In this document: positions 18,085-26,141 of the stretch, in pieces
Position numbering within the stretch: the first letter of the stretch is position 1
How the letters are laid out: the number at the start of each line of letters is the position of its first letter
From: an uncultured Eubacteriales bacterium
GTDB taxonomy: Bacteria; Bacillota; Clostridia; Lachnospirales; Lachnospiraceae
NCBI GenBank assembly: GCA_900315425.1
Contig: OMZA01000012.1
Span: 1 to 51,115, forward strand
Direction: 5' to 3'
DNA: 51,115 nucleotides
Position numbers and translations under genes: made by a program
The notes under the pieces: model-generated
Seen by the model: the letters and a program-made list of their open reading frames with translations, nothing else
Databases searched by the model: none
Told to the model about the DNA's origin: nothing

Positions 18085-18735
18085 ATGAGCGAAGTAATAC
18101 TTTTGGTAATTGTGTTATTTATAGTTGCCATGTTTTTACTAGGATACCATAGAGGACTTATAAGAATCGGACTTTCCCTGGCTTTAACGGTGACTTCCAT
18201 GATACTTGCCTTTGCTTTGGCAGCGCCTCTAAAAAACTATATAAAAAACAATACGCCTATATATAACAATATAAAGACTAACATTGAAAAACAGGTGGAT
18301 AAGGAAATAGATAGTATTGATGAGCTAAAACTTCCGGATACTATTATTAAAGATCTTGAGGAACATAATACCAGTGATTATAAAACTGAAGCTGGAGTGG
18401 ATAGTCTTAATGAATATATAGCGGTATATTTGGCGGATATATGCATAACGATGTTATCATATATTATTCTTTTTATTGCCATTAGATTAGCAAGTATAAT
18501 TATAATGGAAATCGCAGGTATATTTGAAAGGCTGCCAGTTATCGCAGAAATTAATAAGTTCGTAGGTGGGCTGGTAGGTTTGGTTTATGGAATAGTTATA
18601 ATCTGGGTTATATTTTTAATTATTACGTTGGCTCAGACAACAGCTGTAGGAGGAATGCTAATGGAATCGATTTCAAATGATCCGTTCTTAAACTATATCT
18701 ATAGCACAAATATACTTTTAAAATTTTTAATATGA
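18085..18735 (+). CDS. CvpA family membrane protein
   Basis: A 216-aa protein with about four membrane helices: a start LLVIVLFIVAMFLLGYHRGL and the LIRIGLSLA motif typical of CvpA, a soluble extracytoplasmic loop (residues ~50-120) and two C-terminal helices. CvpA was first linked to colicin V production but is widespread and involved in envelope processes. It is the last gene of the coiled-coil/DUF5711/CvpA set, with a strong terminator directly after. Confidence 0.82.
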   Translation: MSEVILLVIVLFIVAMFLLGYHRGLIRIGLSLALTVTSMILAFALAAPLKNYIKNNTPIYNNIKTNIEKQVDKEIDSIDELKLPDTIIKDLEEHNTSDYKTEAGVDSLNEYIAVYLADICITMLSYIILFIAIRLASIIIMEIAGIFERLPVIAEINKFVGGLVGLVYGIVIIWVIFLIITLAQTTAVGGMLMESISNDPFLNYIYSTNILLKFLI

Positions 18736-18740
18736 TAGTT

Positions 18741-18777
18741 AACCACTTTTGAAGAATTTCAAAAGTGGTTTGTTTTT
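18741..18777 (+). terminator. Intrinsic terminator after the CvpA gene
   Basis: Stem AACCACTTTTGA / TTTCAAAAGTGGTT around an AGAA-type loop, followed by TGTTTTT. It closes the transcript that may begin as far back as the hydrogenase operon. Confidence 0.88.
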
Positions 18778-18798
18778 GATAAGACAAAGGAGTGACTT

Positions 18799-19695
18799 AT
18801 GTACGGAGTAATAGACATTGGCTCTAATACCATCAGATTGGCGGTATATCAGATTAATGAGGAGAGCTTAAAACCTTTATTTAACAAGAAAAATGTAGCT
18901 GGTCTTGCAGGATATGTAGATGAAAATAATAACATGTCAAAGGAAGGTATAGAAGTTGCCATCGAGTCCATAAAGAAGATGCTTAAGCTAGCAAAAAAAG
19001 TTGGAGTAAAAAAAGTATACCCCTTTGCAACAGCTTCTTTAAGAAATATTAACAACAGTAAAGAAGCCATTGAAATCATTGAGAAGGCTTGTGATATTCA
19101 TGTGGATTTAATCAGTGGAAATGATGAGGCAAGATTGGACTTTAACGGGGCAGCCAGTGACTATCCATATCCTAACGGAGTCCTTGTAGACATTGGTGGT
19201 GGAAGTACCGAAGTATTATTTTTCAAGGAAAAAGAGATAGTTTATTCTAAATCATTTCCCATTGGAGGACTTAACACCTATAAAAAATGTGTGAAAAATA
19301 TCGTGCCTGATACAGAGGAATTGTACGAAATGAGTAAAAAGGCAGAAGATATTTTTAGTGAAATACCAGTGCCTGACGAATACAAAAATGGCGTAACCTG
19401 CTTTGTTGGCGGGGCAGGAAGATGTGCAAAAAAGCTTTTAAAGAAAAACTTTGAAGACGTAGAATCAAAGGATACATACGATGCAAATTACATTTCTTTG
19501 TATCTTCAGGAATATGAAAATAACCCAAGAAAGGTTATAGATGACATTTTAAAAACCATCCCAGAGCGTATAAACACCATAATTCCAGGGCTGGTAATTA
19601 TAAAGGCCATAACAGATAAGTTGGAAAGTGCATATATTTTCACCTGTAAAAAAGGTATCAGAGAAGGCTATCTTATGGAGAAAATAAGTAGATAA
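18799..19695 (+). CDS. Ppx/GppA family phosphatase
   Basis: A 298-aa member of the actin-like ATPase superfamily: exopolyphosphatase / guanosine pentaphosphatase. Motifs are YGVIDIGSNTIRLAVY at the N-terminus (phosphate 1), PFATASLRN, LISGNDEARLDFNG, and VLVDIGGGSTEV (phosphate 2). The length corresponds to the short catalytic core without the C-terminal HD-like domain of E. coli GppA. Substrate could be polyphosphate or pppGpp; sequence alone cannot decide. RBS AAAGGAG; own unit behind a terminator. Confidence 0.9.
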   Translation: MYGVIDIGSNTIRLAVYQINEESLKPLFNKKNVAGLAGYVDENNNMSKEGIEVAIESIKKMLKLAKKVGVKKVYPFATASLRNINNSKEAIEIIEKACDIHVDLISGNDEARLDFNGAASDYPYPNGVLVDIGGGSTEVLFFKEKEIVYSKSFPIGGLNTYKKCVKNIVPDTEELYEMSKKAEDIFSEIPVPDEYKNGVTCFVGGAGRCAKKLLKKNFEDVESKDTYDANYISLYLQEYENNPRKVIDDILKTIPERINTIIPGLVIIKAITDKLESAYIFTCKKGIREGYLMEKISR

Positions 19696-19750
19696 CAATG
19701 AAAATAAGTGGTAAAATAGCTTAGAATTATGCAGTGTTTAAGGAGAAAAA

Positions 19751-20245
19751 ATGAATATTTATGATATTTTGATGTTTATTGTCATAGTTGTTTTGCTGGT
19801 TTTTATTTTCATTGCTTTGAATCAGAATAATGAGAGCGAAAAACAGATATTGGCCAGAAAAAAAGCATATAAATATGCATACTACGCATCTATGATAGTA
19901 TTTGCAATTTTTTTCTTGTTTTATGAAACTCTTGGAAGGTTTATGTGTGTCAGACTACAGATGTATTTGGGTATGATATTTTCTCTTACAGTTTTCATGC
20001 TTGTTATGGTACTTGAGGATGGACTAAACGGAATGAATGTAGATGTACACTGGAAAAGAACTTCGGCAATCATGATAATAATTGGGATAATAATGATTGC
20101 AAGTGGTTCAATTGGGATTATAATAGATGGGGTTAATCTTCAGGAACCAAATAAAATAGGTTATGTAGCGGATCTTTTTTTTGGAGCTGCATGGACTAAT
20201 GTGGCTATTGTGTACGTTATAAAGAAAAATAGAGAAAAGCATTAA
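19751..20245 (+). CDS. Small integral membrane protein, unknown function
   Basis: A 164-aa protein with about five hydrophobic helices (residues ~6-22, ~44-62, ~70-92, ~105-127 and ~140-156), no signal peptide cleavage site and no recognised family. RBS AAGGAG sits 7 nt before ATG. It lies between a Ppx/GppA phosphatase and a nucleotidyltransferase, all in the same direction with short gaps, giving little functional hint. Confidence 0.7.
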   Translation: MNIYDILMFIVIVVLLVFIFIALNQNNESEKQILARKKAYKYAYYASMIVFAIFFLFYETLGRFMCVRLQMYLGMIFSLTVFMLVMVLEDGLNGMNVDVHWKRTSAIMIIIGIIMIASGSIGIIIDGVNLQEPNKIGYVADLFFGAAWTNVAIVYVIKKNREKH

Positions 20246-20263
20246 TATACAAGGTGGAAGAGT

Positions 20264-21046
20264 ATGTATTTTGAAAAATTATGGAAAGCTTTTGCAAAGC
20301 TTGATGAAGTTGAGGCCATTGCCTTAGGCGGCTCTAGAGCCGGCAAAAATTATGATGAAAAGTCGGATTATGATTTATACATATATTGTAAATCTGTGCC
20401 TGATGAAAAAATAAGGGAAGATATTCTTAGTAAGTCATGTGGTTACATGGAAATTGGTAATCATTATTGGGAATTAGAGGATGATTGTACCTTGCTAGAT
20501 GGTATTGACATTGATATTTTATATAGAAATATCAAGGATTTTGCTAAGGATTTGGAAAATGTTGTGGAGAAGTACGTGGCTTATAATGGTTATACAACAT
20601 GTATGTGGTATAACCTTATTCATAGCAAAATTCTCTACGATGAAAAGGGCAAGTTAGGGGAATTACAAAAGCGATTCAATGTGCCATATCCAAAGCAGTT
20701 AAGAAAAAATATTGTGGAGAAGAATCTCAAGTTGTTAACCGGGAATCTGCCATCATATGACAAGCAGATTAAAAAGGCTGTGGAGAGAAATGATTTGCCA
20801 AGTATCAACCACAGAACAGCGGCATTTATGGAGTCATATTTTGATATTATATTTGCTGTAAATAAGTTGCCGCATCCAGGGGAGAAAAGAATGACAAGTT
20901 ACGCATTGAGTAACTGTAAAAAATTGCCAAAAGATTTTGAGGAAAACATTCAAAACTTATATATAAGTCTCTTTAACGATCCGGAAAATGTAAATGCAAA
21001 GGTAAAGATAATAATTAAGAATCTTAAAGAGTATTTAGGTAGATAA
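20264..21046 (+). CDS. Nucleotidyltransferase domain protein, DUF4037-like
   Basis: A 260-aa protein with a Pol-beta/MNT-type nucleotidyltransferase core: the motif ALGGSRAGKNYDEKSDYDLY contains the GS and DxD residues that bind nucleotide and Mg2+, and a third carboxylate probably lies in GIDIDIL (residues ~85-91). The C-terminal half is helical, as in DUF4037 and aminoglycoside-adenylyltransferase-like proteins. The target (small molecule, protein or RNA) is unknown. It is not part of an obvious toxin-antitoxin pair here. Confidence 0.75.
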   Translation: MYFEKLWKAFAKLDEVEAIALGGSRAGKNYDEKSDYDLYIYCKSVPDEKIREDILSKSCGYMEIGNHYWELEDDCTLLDGIDIDILYRNIKDFAKDLENVVEKYVAYNGYTTCMWYNLIHSKILYDEKGKLGELQKRFNVPYPKQLRKNIVEKNLKLLTGNLPSYDKQIKKAVERNDLPSINHRTAAFMESYFDIIFAVNKLPHPGEKRMTSYALSNCKKLPKDFEENIQNLYISLFNDPENVNAKVKIIIKNLKEYLGR

Positions 21047-21104
21047 AATAAACTAAAATAGTGTTCTTTGGCGAAATACCTGGAACTTAGAAGGGAAGAA
21101 AACA

Positions 21105-21749
21105 GTGAAGTATTTAAAAACGTTTGTATCAGCAATTATTGCCGGTATGTGTATAGGAATGGGTGGTATTGTATTTTTATCTCTTGAGAATAAAATTGCG
21201 GGAGCATTTTTCTTTACTACAGGTTTGTTTGTAATATGTTTATATAAATTCAATTTGTTTACAGGTAAGGTGTGTTATGTTTTTCAAAAAGACAAGGAAT
21301 ATGCCCTGAATCTGCCTATTATATGGGCAGGTAATCTGGCTGGAGCCTGGTTAATAGCCATGCTTACCCAGGCTACAAGAATCAATGGAATATCTGAAAA
21401 GGCCAGCACTATTTGCCAGATAAAAAACGACGATAGTTTTATTAGTCTTTTCATACTAGGAATATTATGTGATATTCTTATATACATAGCTGTTGAAGGA
21501 TATGCAACTAGTCCCTACGAAATCGGTAAACATCTTTCGATATTCTTTGGAGTAATGGTTTTTATCTTTTGTGGTTTTGAGCACTGTGTTGCGGATATGT
21601 TTTATTATTCGGTGGCAGGAATGTGGAATGGAGATGCTTTGTTAAGAATTGTTATTATATCTTTAGGAAATGCAGTAGGTGGCGTATTTATTCCTTTATT
21701 ACGCAGTTTTCTTGAGGAAAAGAATACGCAAAGCGAAGTAAAAAATTAG
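21105..21749 (+). CDS. Formate/nitrite transporter (FNT) family protein
   Basis: A 214-aa membrane protein with six predicted helices. The start is a GTG behind AGAAGGGAAG. Family marks are the inner hairpin FNLFTGKV (Omega loop with the conserved LFTG), and the C-terminal CGFEHCVADMFYYSVAG, which contains the central histidine of the FNT pore. FNT channels pass formate, nitrite, hydrosulfide or lactate. It is shorter than the usual ~260 aa, lacking part of the termini. The neighbouring Amt gene has its own promoter, so the two are separate units. Substrate is not determined. Confidence 0.85.
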   Translation: MKYLKTFVSAIIAGMCIGMGGIVFLSLENKIAGAFFFTTGLFVICLYKFNLFTGKVCYVFQKDKEYALNLPIIWAGNLAGAWLIAMLTQATRINGISEKASTICQIKNDDSFISLFILGILCDILIYIAVEGYATSPYEIGKHLSIFFGVMVFIFCGFEHCVADMFYYSVAGMWNGDALLRIVIISLGNAVGGVFIPLLRSFLEEKNTQSEVKN

Positions 21750-21767
21750 TTTTTTTAAAATTTGTGA

Positions 21768-21796
21768 TTGACATTTAAAAAATGTTAATGTATTAT
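21768..21796 (+). promoter_or_regulatory. Predicted sigma-A promoter of the amt-PII gene
   Basis: TTGACA (21768-21773), exactly 17 bp, TATTAT (21791-21796). Transcription should start near 21803, immediately before a terminator hairpin. Confidence 0.75.
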
Positions 21797-21805
21797 AAGT
21801 GGCAA

Positions 21806-21847
21806 CAAAGACGTTGAAACGAGATTTCAACGTCTTTTCTTTTTTTG
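21806..21847 (+). terminator. Terminator hairpin in the amt-PII leader (possible attenuator)
   Basis: Thirteen-base-pair stem AAAGACGTTGAAA / TTTCAACGTCTTT with a CGAGA loop, followed by TCTTTTTTT. It begins only a few nucleotides after the predicted transcription start, so it lies within the leader of the downstream gene. It may also end transcripts from the FNT gene. The rest of the leader (21848-21917) includes GGAAAGTTTCC, a possible second small hairpin. Confidence 0.8.
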
Positions 21848-21917
21848 CAAAAATATACCATTAGGTGGAAAGTTTCCGGAGACTGACCGCAAAACAAAAA
21901 GTTTGGAGGTATGTAAT

Positions 21918-23684
21918 ATGGATATGACTCAGGTAGAAGCACTCATAAGTGAAAATTTGTTTGCTGTTTGGTTTCTCATAGGTGCTGCATTGGTTTTCTG
22001 GATGCAGGCTGGTTTTGCAATGGTAGAGGCTGGCTTTACCAGAGCAAAGAACTCAGGAAATATTATCATGAAGAACTTGATGGATTTCTGTATCGGTACA
22101 GTAATGTTCATCTTGATTGGTTTTAGTTTATTGTTAGGTGAGGATTTAGCAGGTTTCATTGGTAAACCTGGATTTGACATCTTCACTGCTTACGAAAATT
22201 TTGATTTTTCTAATTTTGTATTCAACTTAGTGTTCTGTGCAACAACTGCAACTATCGTTTCAGGTGCCATGGCAGAACGTACAAAATTCTTATCATATTG
22301 TATTTATTCAGCAGTTATCTCAGCTTTGGTTTATCCGGTTGAAGCTCATTGGATCTGGGGCGGCGGCTGGTTAGCAGATATGGGATTCCATGATTACGCT
22401 GGTTCTTGTGCCATACATATGGTTGGTGGTATCGCAGCTATCATCGGTGCAAAACTCTTAGGCCCTCGTATTGGTAAATTCACAAAAGACAAAGACGGAA
22501 AAATTGTTAAGGTTAATGCTTTCCCAGGACATAACTTACCTATTGGTTGTCTAGGTGTATTTATTCTCTGGTTAGGTTGGTATGGATTTAACGGAGCAGC
22601 TGCTACAGATATTCCAACACTTGGTTCAGTATTTTTAACAACAACTGTTGCTCCTGCAGTTGCAACTGTTGTAGCAATGTTATTTACCTGGTTTAAATAT
22701 GGTCACCCGGATGTTTCAATGTCCTTAAATGCATCTCTTGCCGGTCTTGTTGCTATCACAGCTCCTTGTGATGTTACAGATGCCTTTGGTGCAATAGTAA
22801 TTGGTGCAGTTGCAGGTCTTCTGGTAATATTTGGTGTATGGTTACTTGATTATGTTCTTCATATTGATGATCCGGTTGGTGCCGTTGGTGTTCATATGAT
22901 GAACGGTATCTGGGGTACAATTGCTGTTGGTTTATTTGCTACAGATACAGCTCCAGGATTTGCAAAAGCCGGCATTAAAGAAGGTCTTTTCTACGGTGGT
23001 GGATTTAATCAGTTAGGTCTTCAGTTACTTGGTTTTGCAGCAGTTGCCGGTTGGGCAGCCGTTACAATGTTCTTTGCATTTTCACTTGTTAAATTAACTG
23101 TAGGACTTAGAGTAACAGAGGAAGAAGAGATTCTTGGTCTTGATGTTACAGAACATGGACTTACTTCTGCATATGCAGGATTTAGCATCATTGATATTGA
23201 CTCTACAATGGATGTTAACGAGAACACTTACCTTGGTGTTGGCGAGTACAACGAGGCTTCAGAAGCTCAGAAGAATGCAGCTCTCAAAGTTGTTAAGACG
23301 ACTGAAACTTACCCGGCTGTTGATAACGGTATGCGTAAGATTGTTATCATCTGTAAACTATCTAAGTTTGATGCATTAAAGAGAGCTATGAACCAAATTG
23401 GTGTTACAGGAATGACAATGACACAGGTTATGGGATCTGGTGTTGAGAGAGGCTCATCAAATGTATACAGAGGAACAGTTGTAGATAACACATTAATTCC
23501 AAAGATTAAAGTAGATATCATCATTTCAAATAGAATAAAAGAAGATGACCTTATCGAGGCAGCCAAGAGAGCCCTTTATACAGGACATATTGGAGATGGT
23601 AAGATCTTCGTATACAACATCAACAGAGTAATTAAAGTCAGAACAGGCGAAGAAGATATGGACGCCTTAGCAGACGTAGAATAA
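21918..23684 (+). CDS. amtB: Ammonium transporter with C-terminal PII (GlnB/GlnK) domain
   Basis: A 588-aa fusion. Residues ~5-420 are an Amt/Mep/Rh channel of about 11 helices, with NLVFCATTATIVSGAMAERT and FNGAAATDIPTLG, and pore histidines in YPVEAHWIWGGG and DDPVGAVGVHMMNG. Residues ~472-588 are a complete PII domain: start MRKIVIICKLSKFDALKRAM, T-loop RGSSNVYRGTVVDNTLIPKI, B-loop TGHIGDGKIFVY and C-terminal RTGEEDMDAL. In most bacteria GlnK is a separate protein that plugs AmtB. At the T-loop position of the uridylylated Tyr51 of E. coli PII there is a valine. I chose ATG 21918 (RBS TTTGGAGG) over TTG 21903. Confidence 0.94.
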   Translation: MDMTQVEALISENLFAVWFLIGAALVFWMQAGFAMVEAGFTRAKNSGNIIMKNLMDFCIGTVMFILIGFSLLLGEDLAGFIGKPGFDIFTAYENFDFSNFVFNLVFCATTATIVSGAMAERTKFLSYCIYSAVISALVYPVEAHWIWGGGWLADMGFHDYAGSCAIHMVGGIAAIIGAKLLGPRIGKFTKDKDGKIVKVNAFPGHNLPIGCLGVFILWLGWYGFNGAAATDIPTLGSVFLTTTVAPAVATVVAMLFTWFKYGHPDVSMSLNASLAGLVAITAPCDVTDAFGAIVIGAVAGLLVIFGVWLLDYVLHIDDPVGAVGVHMMNGIWGTIAVGLFATDTAPGFAKAGIKEGLFYGGGFNQLGLQLLGFAAVAGWAAVTMFFAFSLVKLTVGLRVTEEEEILGLDVTEHGLTSAYAGFSIIDIDSTMDVNENTYLGVGEYNEASEAQKNAALKVVKTTETYPAVDNGMRKIVIICKLSKFDALKRAMNQIGVTGMTMTQVMGSGVERGSSNVYRGTVVDNTLIPKIKVDIIISNRIKEDDLIEAAKRALYTGHIGDGKIFVYNINRVIKVRTGEEDMDALADVE

Positions 23685-23707
23685 TAAGCATAATAAATAG
23701 TATTTTC

Positions 23708-23738
23708 AAACCTCCACTATTCAGGTGGAGGTTTTTGC
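23708..23738 (+). terminator. Intrinsic terminator after amt-PII
   Basis: Stem AAACCTCCA / TGGAGGTTT type (AACCTCCAC...GTGGAGGTT) with TTTTT tail. Confidence 0.88.
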
Positions 23739-23778
23739 ATGTGAGATTGGGGAAGCTTGTAGCCTTTAGTGTAGTAGA

Positions 23779-23807
23779 TTGACATGTATCAAAAATAGTG
23801 CTAGTAT
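23779..23807 (+). promoter_or_regulatory. Predicted sigma-A promoter upstream of aroK
   Basis: TTGACA (23779-23784), 17-bp spacer, TAGTAT (23802-23807). The transcript would meet the hairpin at 23841 after about 27 nt. Confidence 0.7.
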
Positions 23808-23840
23808 CTTTAGCTGATTGAGATTACACATGAGACCAGG

Positions 23841-23878
23841 CAAGATACTATCGTTAGCGATGAGTCTTGTTTTTTTTA
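23841..23878 (+). terminator. Terminator hairpin in the aroK leader
   Basis: CAAGATACTATCG-TTAG-CGATGAGTCTTG folds with CAAG/CUUG, ACU/AGU and AUCG/CGAU pairs, followed by TTTTTTTT. It lies between the predicted promoter and aroK, about 75 bp before the start codon, so it is either an attenuator or the end of a small ~60-nt RNA. Confidence 0.72.
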
Positions 23879-23953
23879 TGAGCTTGGTACTTATGCAAAC
23901 CAATGTAGGATGCTTACATATATAAATAACAAGTATGAAGGTGAGATGACAAC

Positions 23954-24448
23954 ATGAATATAACACTTATAGGGATGCCGGGTGCTGGAAAGAGTACTGT
24001 TGGTGTAGTCCTGGCAAAAAGAATGGGAATGGATTTTATTGATACAGATTTAATTATTCAGAAGGAGTATAATAAGACATTATCTGAGATTATAAATGAA
24101 AAGGGAATTGAAGAATTTAAAAAAGTAGAAAATGATGTGATAAGTAAGTTGGAATTAGACAACACTATTATTGCAACAGGCGGAAGTGCAGTGTATGGTA
24201 AAGAGGCAATGAAGCATTTAAGAGATATTTCTAAAGTGGTGTATATTCAATTGTCTGAGGAGAACATTGAAGACAGACTTGGAGATTTGAATGAACGAGG
24301 CGTGGTGCTAGAGGATGGAGAAACATTGCAGGAGCTTTATGATGAGAGGATTCCGCTTTATAAAAAATATGCTCACATCATTGTAAATGCAAATGATATG
24401 GTTTTGAGAGAAGTTGTAAAGAATATAGAAAAAGTTATGCTTGACTAA
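23954..24448 (+). CDS. aroK: Shikimate kinase
   Basis: A 164-aa P-loop kinase that phosphorylates shikimate in the chorismate pathway. Walker A is GMPGAGKSTVG (residues 7-17); the DTD motif (FIDTDLII) binds shikimate; ATGGSAVYG matches the GGG substrate loop with one change; the adenine/lid region is ENIEDRLGDLNERGVVL. Length is typical. The lid and C-terminus are somewhat divergent from classical AroK, so a paralogue with altered substrate cannot be fully excluded. It is the first gene after the leader and precedes mntP. Confidence 0.85.
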   Translation: MNITLIGMPGAGKSTVGVVLAKRMGMDFIDTDLIIQKEYNKTLSEIINEKGIEEFKKVENDVISKLELDNTIIATGGSAVYGKEAMKHLRDISKVVYIQLSEENIEDRLGDLNERGVVLEDGETLQELYDERIPLYKKYAHIIVNANDMVLREVVKNIEKVMLD

Positions 24449-24519
24449 CCGGGAGGTTGGTTGATACTCTCCAAGGAACAACGTATTTTTTTTATGACAG
24501 CAGATAGGAGAGAACTTAT

Positions 24520-25113
24520 ATGATAATATTTGTTATAAAAAATATATTGTTAGGTGTTGGACTGGCAATGGATGCGTTTTCGGTATCTATAGTAAATGGA
24601 TTAAGTGATCCTGACATGTCTAGGAAAAGACAGTGTGGGATTGCCGGAACATATGCATTTTTCCAGTTTGCCATGCCGGTTATAGGATGGTTTTGTGTGC
24701 ATACTATAGCGAATTCTTTTAAAGAATTTCAAAAGTTTATTCCTTGGATTGCATTAACACTCCTTTTGTTTTTAGGAGGTAAGATGGTAGTAGAAGGAAT
24801 AGGGAATAAATTATTTGAAAAGGAAGAGGAAAAAGAGGAGAAGATTGCAAAGTTAGGCTTGGATGTGCTTTTTGTCCAAGGGCTTGCAACATCAATAGAT
24901 GCATTGTCAGTTGGATTTACAATTTCTAATTACAACATAGCAAGTGCGTTGCTAAGTGCGATAATAATTGCTATAACTACTTGTATTATATGTATAGTTG
25001 GATTGATATTTGGAAGAAAATTGGGAGAAAAGATTGCAGATAATGCAACGATAATGGGAGGAGTAATTCTAATTGGAATTGGAGTAGAAATATTTATAAC
25101 AGGAATATTTTAA
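24520..25113 (+). CDS. mntP: Manganese efflux pump MntP
   Basis: A 197-aa membrane protein with six helices. It matches the MntP/YebN family, which exports Mn2+. Family blocks are GLAMDAFSVSIVNGL (residues ~14-28) and the inverted second repeat VQGLATSIDALSVGF, containing the paired Asp residues of the ion site. The cytosolic linker (residues ~95-112) is rich in Glu/Lys. RBS ATAGGAGAG. It is 71 bp after aroK and ends in a strong terminator. Confidence 0.92.
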   Translation: MIIFVIKNILLGVGLAMDAFSVSIVNGLSDPDMSRKRQCGIAGTYAFFQFAMPVIGWFCVHTIANSFKEFQKFIPWIALTLLLFLGGKMVVEGIGNKLFEKEEEKEEKIAKLGLDVLFVQGLATSIDALSVGFTISNYNIASALLSAIIIAITTCIICIVGLIFGRKLGEKIADNATIMGGVILIGIGVEIFITGIF

Positions 25114-25116
25114 AAG

Positions 25117-25157
25117 AGGCCGGTACGCTATATGGCGTATCGGCCCTAAGTTTTTTA
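25117..25157 (+). terminator. Intrinsic terminator after mntP
   Basis: Stem AGGCCGGTACGC / GCGTATCGGCC with a small loop, then CTAAGTTTTTTATTTTTTT. The T-rich tail runs into the 3' end of the convergent small gene. Confidence 0.88.
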
Positions 25158-25340
25158 TTTTTTTATAGATTTTGTAATGCTTTTGATGGCCTGGTCAGAT
25201 ACATCTTTAGCAACATCCTTTACAGAATCCTGAATTTTCTCACCTTTGGCAATATCTTTAGCTTCTTTAGTAGCCGATTTAACAGCTTTGTTCATAAGAT
25301 CTTTTTTAAGATCTTTTTCAATTTTCTTAATATCTGGCAT
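25155..25340 (-). CDS. Small lysine-rich protein of unknown function
   Basis: A 61-aa soluble protein, unusually rich in Lys, Asp and Ala (for example MPDIKKIEKDLKKDLMNKAV, then KSATKEAKDIAKGEK), predicted to be one or two amphipathic helices. On the minus strand a GGAGG lies 7 nt before the ATG, which makes it a convincing gene despite its size. It has no recognised family. Its upstream neighbour on the same strand is a small XRE regulator. Confidence 0.65.
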   Translation of the reverse strand: MPDIKKIEKDLKKDLMNKAVKSATKEAKDIAKGEKIQDSVKDVAKDVSDQAIKSITKSIKK

Positions 25341-25403
25341 GATAAACCTCCGTTTAATGTTTTTTACATTATAACTTAATAAATGAGTGATGAAAACTTA
25401 TTT

Positions 25404-25715
25404 TTACGAAGACAATTTTTTGATGTACTTTAATAAGCGTTCTTTAGAGGCTTTGTCTAAATGTCTGTAGGAATCAATGATTAAATCCAAATCTTCGTCT
25501 TTTTTATGGTAACCTGCAGGCACATTTCCACAGATCTTTTTTGCACTAATATTAAGATATTCAGAAATCTTAAGTGCGTAATCATATCTTATAGAAGAAT
25601 CTCTCTGAATAGATGAGTAAATAGTAGTTGGACTGATGCCGGTTTCCCTGGCTAATTCACTTACTTTAATATGCTTTTTATCAAGGATTCTTTTTAATTC
25701 TGAACCATATCCCAT
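25404..25715 (-). CDS. XRE-family HTH transcriptional regulator
   Basis: A 103-aa DNA-binding protein. Residues ~5-60 are a Cro/C1-type helix-turn-helix (RILDKKHIKVSELARETGIS, PTTIYSSIQRD). The C-terminus is short and charged with no sensor domain. I chose the ATG at 25715 because AAGGGGGG lies just upstream; a longer frame from 25766 has no RBS. It probably regulates itself or the adjacent small gene; targets are unknown. Confidence 0.82.
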   Translation of the reverse strand: MGYGSELKRILDKKHIKVSELARETGISPTTIYSSIQRDSSIRYDYALKISEYLNISAKKICGNVPAGYHKKDEDLDLIIDSYRHLDKASKERLLKYIKKLSS

Positions 25716-25827
25716 AATGAGCCCCCCTTTAAAACCGAAACAGTAGTTAAGTATAATATAACACAATAAAAATGTTTACGCAATTCGTAAAGGATAAAAG
25801 TTTTAAAATTTAAAAGAAACAATTTGG

Positions 25828-25856
25828 TTGACATCCATAGAATTTACATTTAAGAT
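25828..25856 (+). promoter_or_regulatory. Predicted promoter of thrS
   Basis: TTGACA (25828-25833), 17-bp spacer, TAAGAT (25851-25856), about 20 bp ahead of the T-box stem I. Confidence 0.7.
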
Positions 25857-25877
25857 TATTTAAGATAAATAATAAAT

Positions 25878-26100
25878 CGTTGACGAGGACATTAGCAATA
25901 TTGAAAGTTACAGAGAGAAGCCGGTGCTGCAAGGCTTTACGGAAGATGTTGTGAGACCACCTCTGAGAGGTCCTTAATCGGACTCGCTGATCACGTTACG
26001 ATCGTAATTAAGAGATCATTTAGATGAATTTAAATGATAAATTGGGTGGAACCGCGAGCAATCGTCCCAATTCGCCATAAGGCGGATTGGGATTTTTTTA
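25878..26100 (+). promoter_or_regulatory. T-box riboswitch, threonine-specific, controlling thrS
   Basis: The leader contains the T-box sequence GGGTGGAACCGCG (26044-26056) and a terminator CCCAATTCGCC / GGCGGATTGGG plus TTTTTTT (26066-26099). The likely specifier codon is ACC (25956-25958) in GAGACCACCTCTGAG, the usual codon context in clostridial T-boxes. ACC encodes threonine, matching the gene downstream. Uncharged tRNA-Thr should favour antitermination. Confidence 0.93.
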
Positions 26101-26141
26101 TTGTTTATAACGAAGAAGAAAAAGTGAAAGGAGTTACTAAG

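Noticed and set aside
21806-21847. ANTAR-target or glutamine riboswitch in the amt leader
   Set aside because: The loop does not fit the ANTAR hexaloop pattern, and no glutamine-riboswitch consensus was found; kept only as a possible attenuator.
24449-24519. Manganese riboswitch directly before mntP
   Set aside because: The 71-bp gap is too short and lacks the conserved yybP-ykoY loops and a terminator stem.
26034-26141. N-terminal extension of ThrRS from ATG 26034
   Set aside because: These codons lie within the T-box antiterminator/terminator; the strong RBS and homology support ATG 26142.
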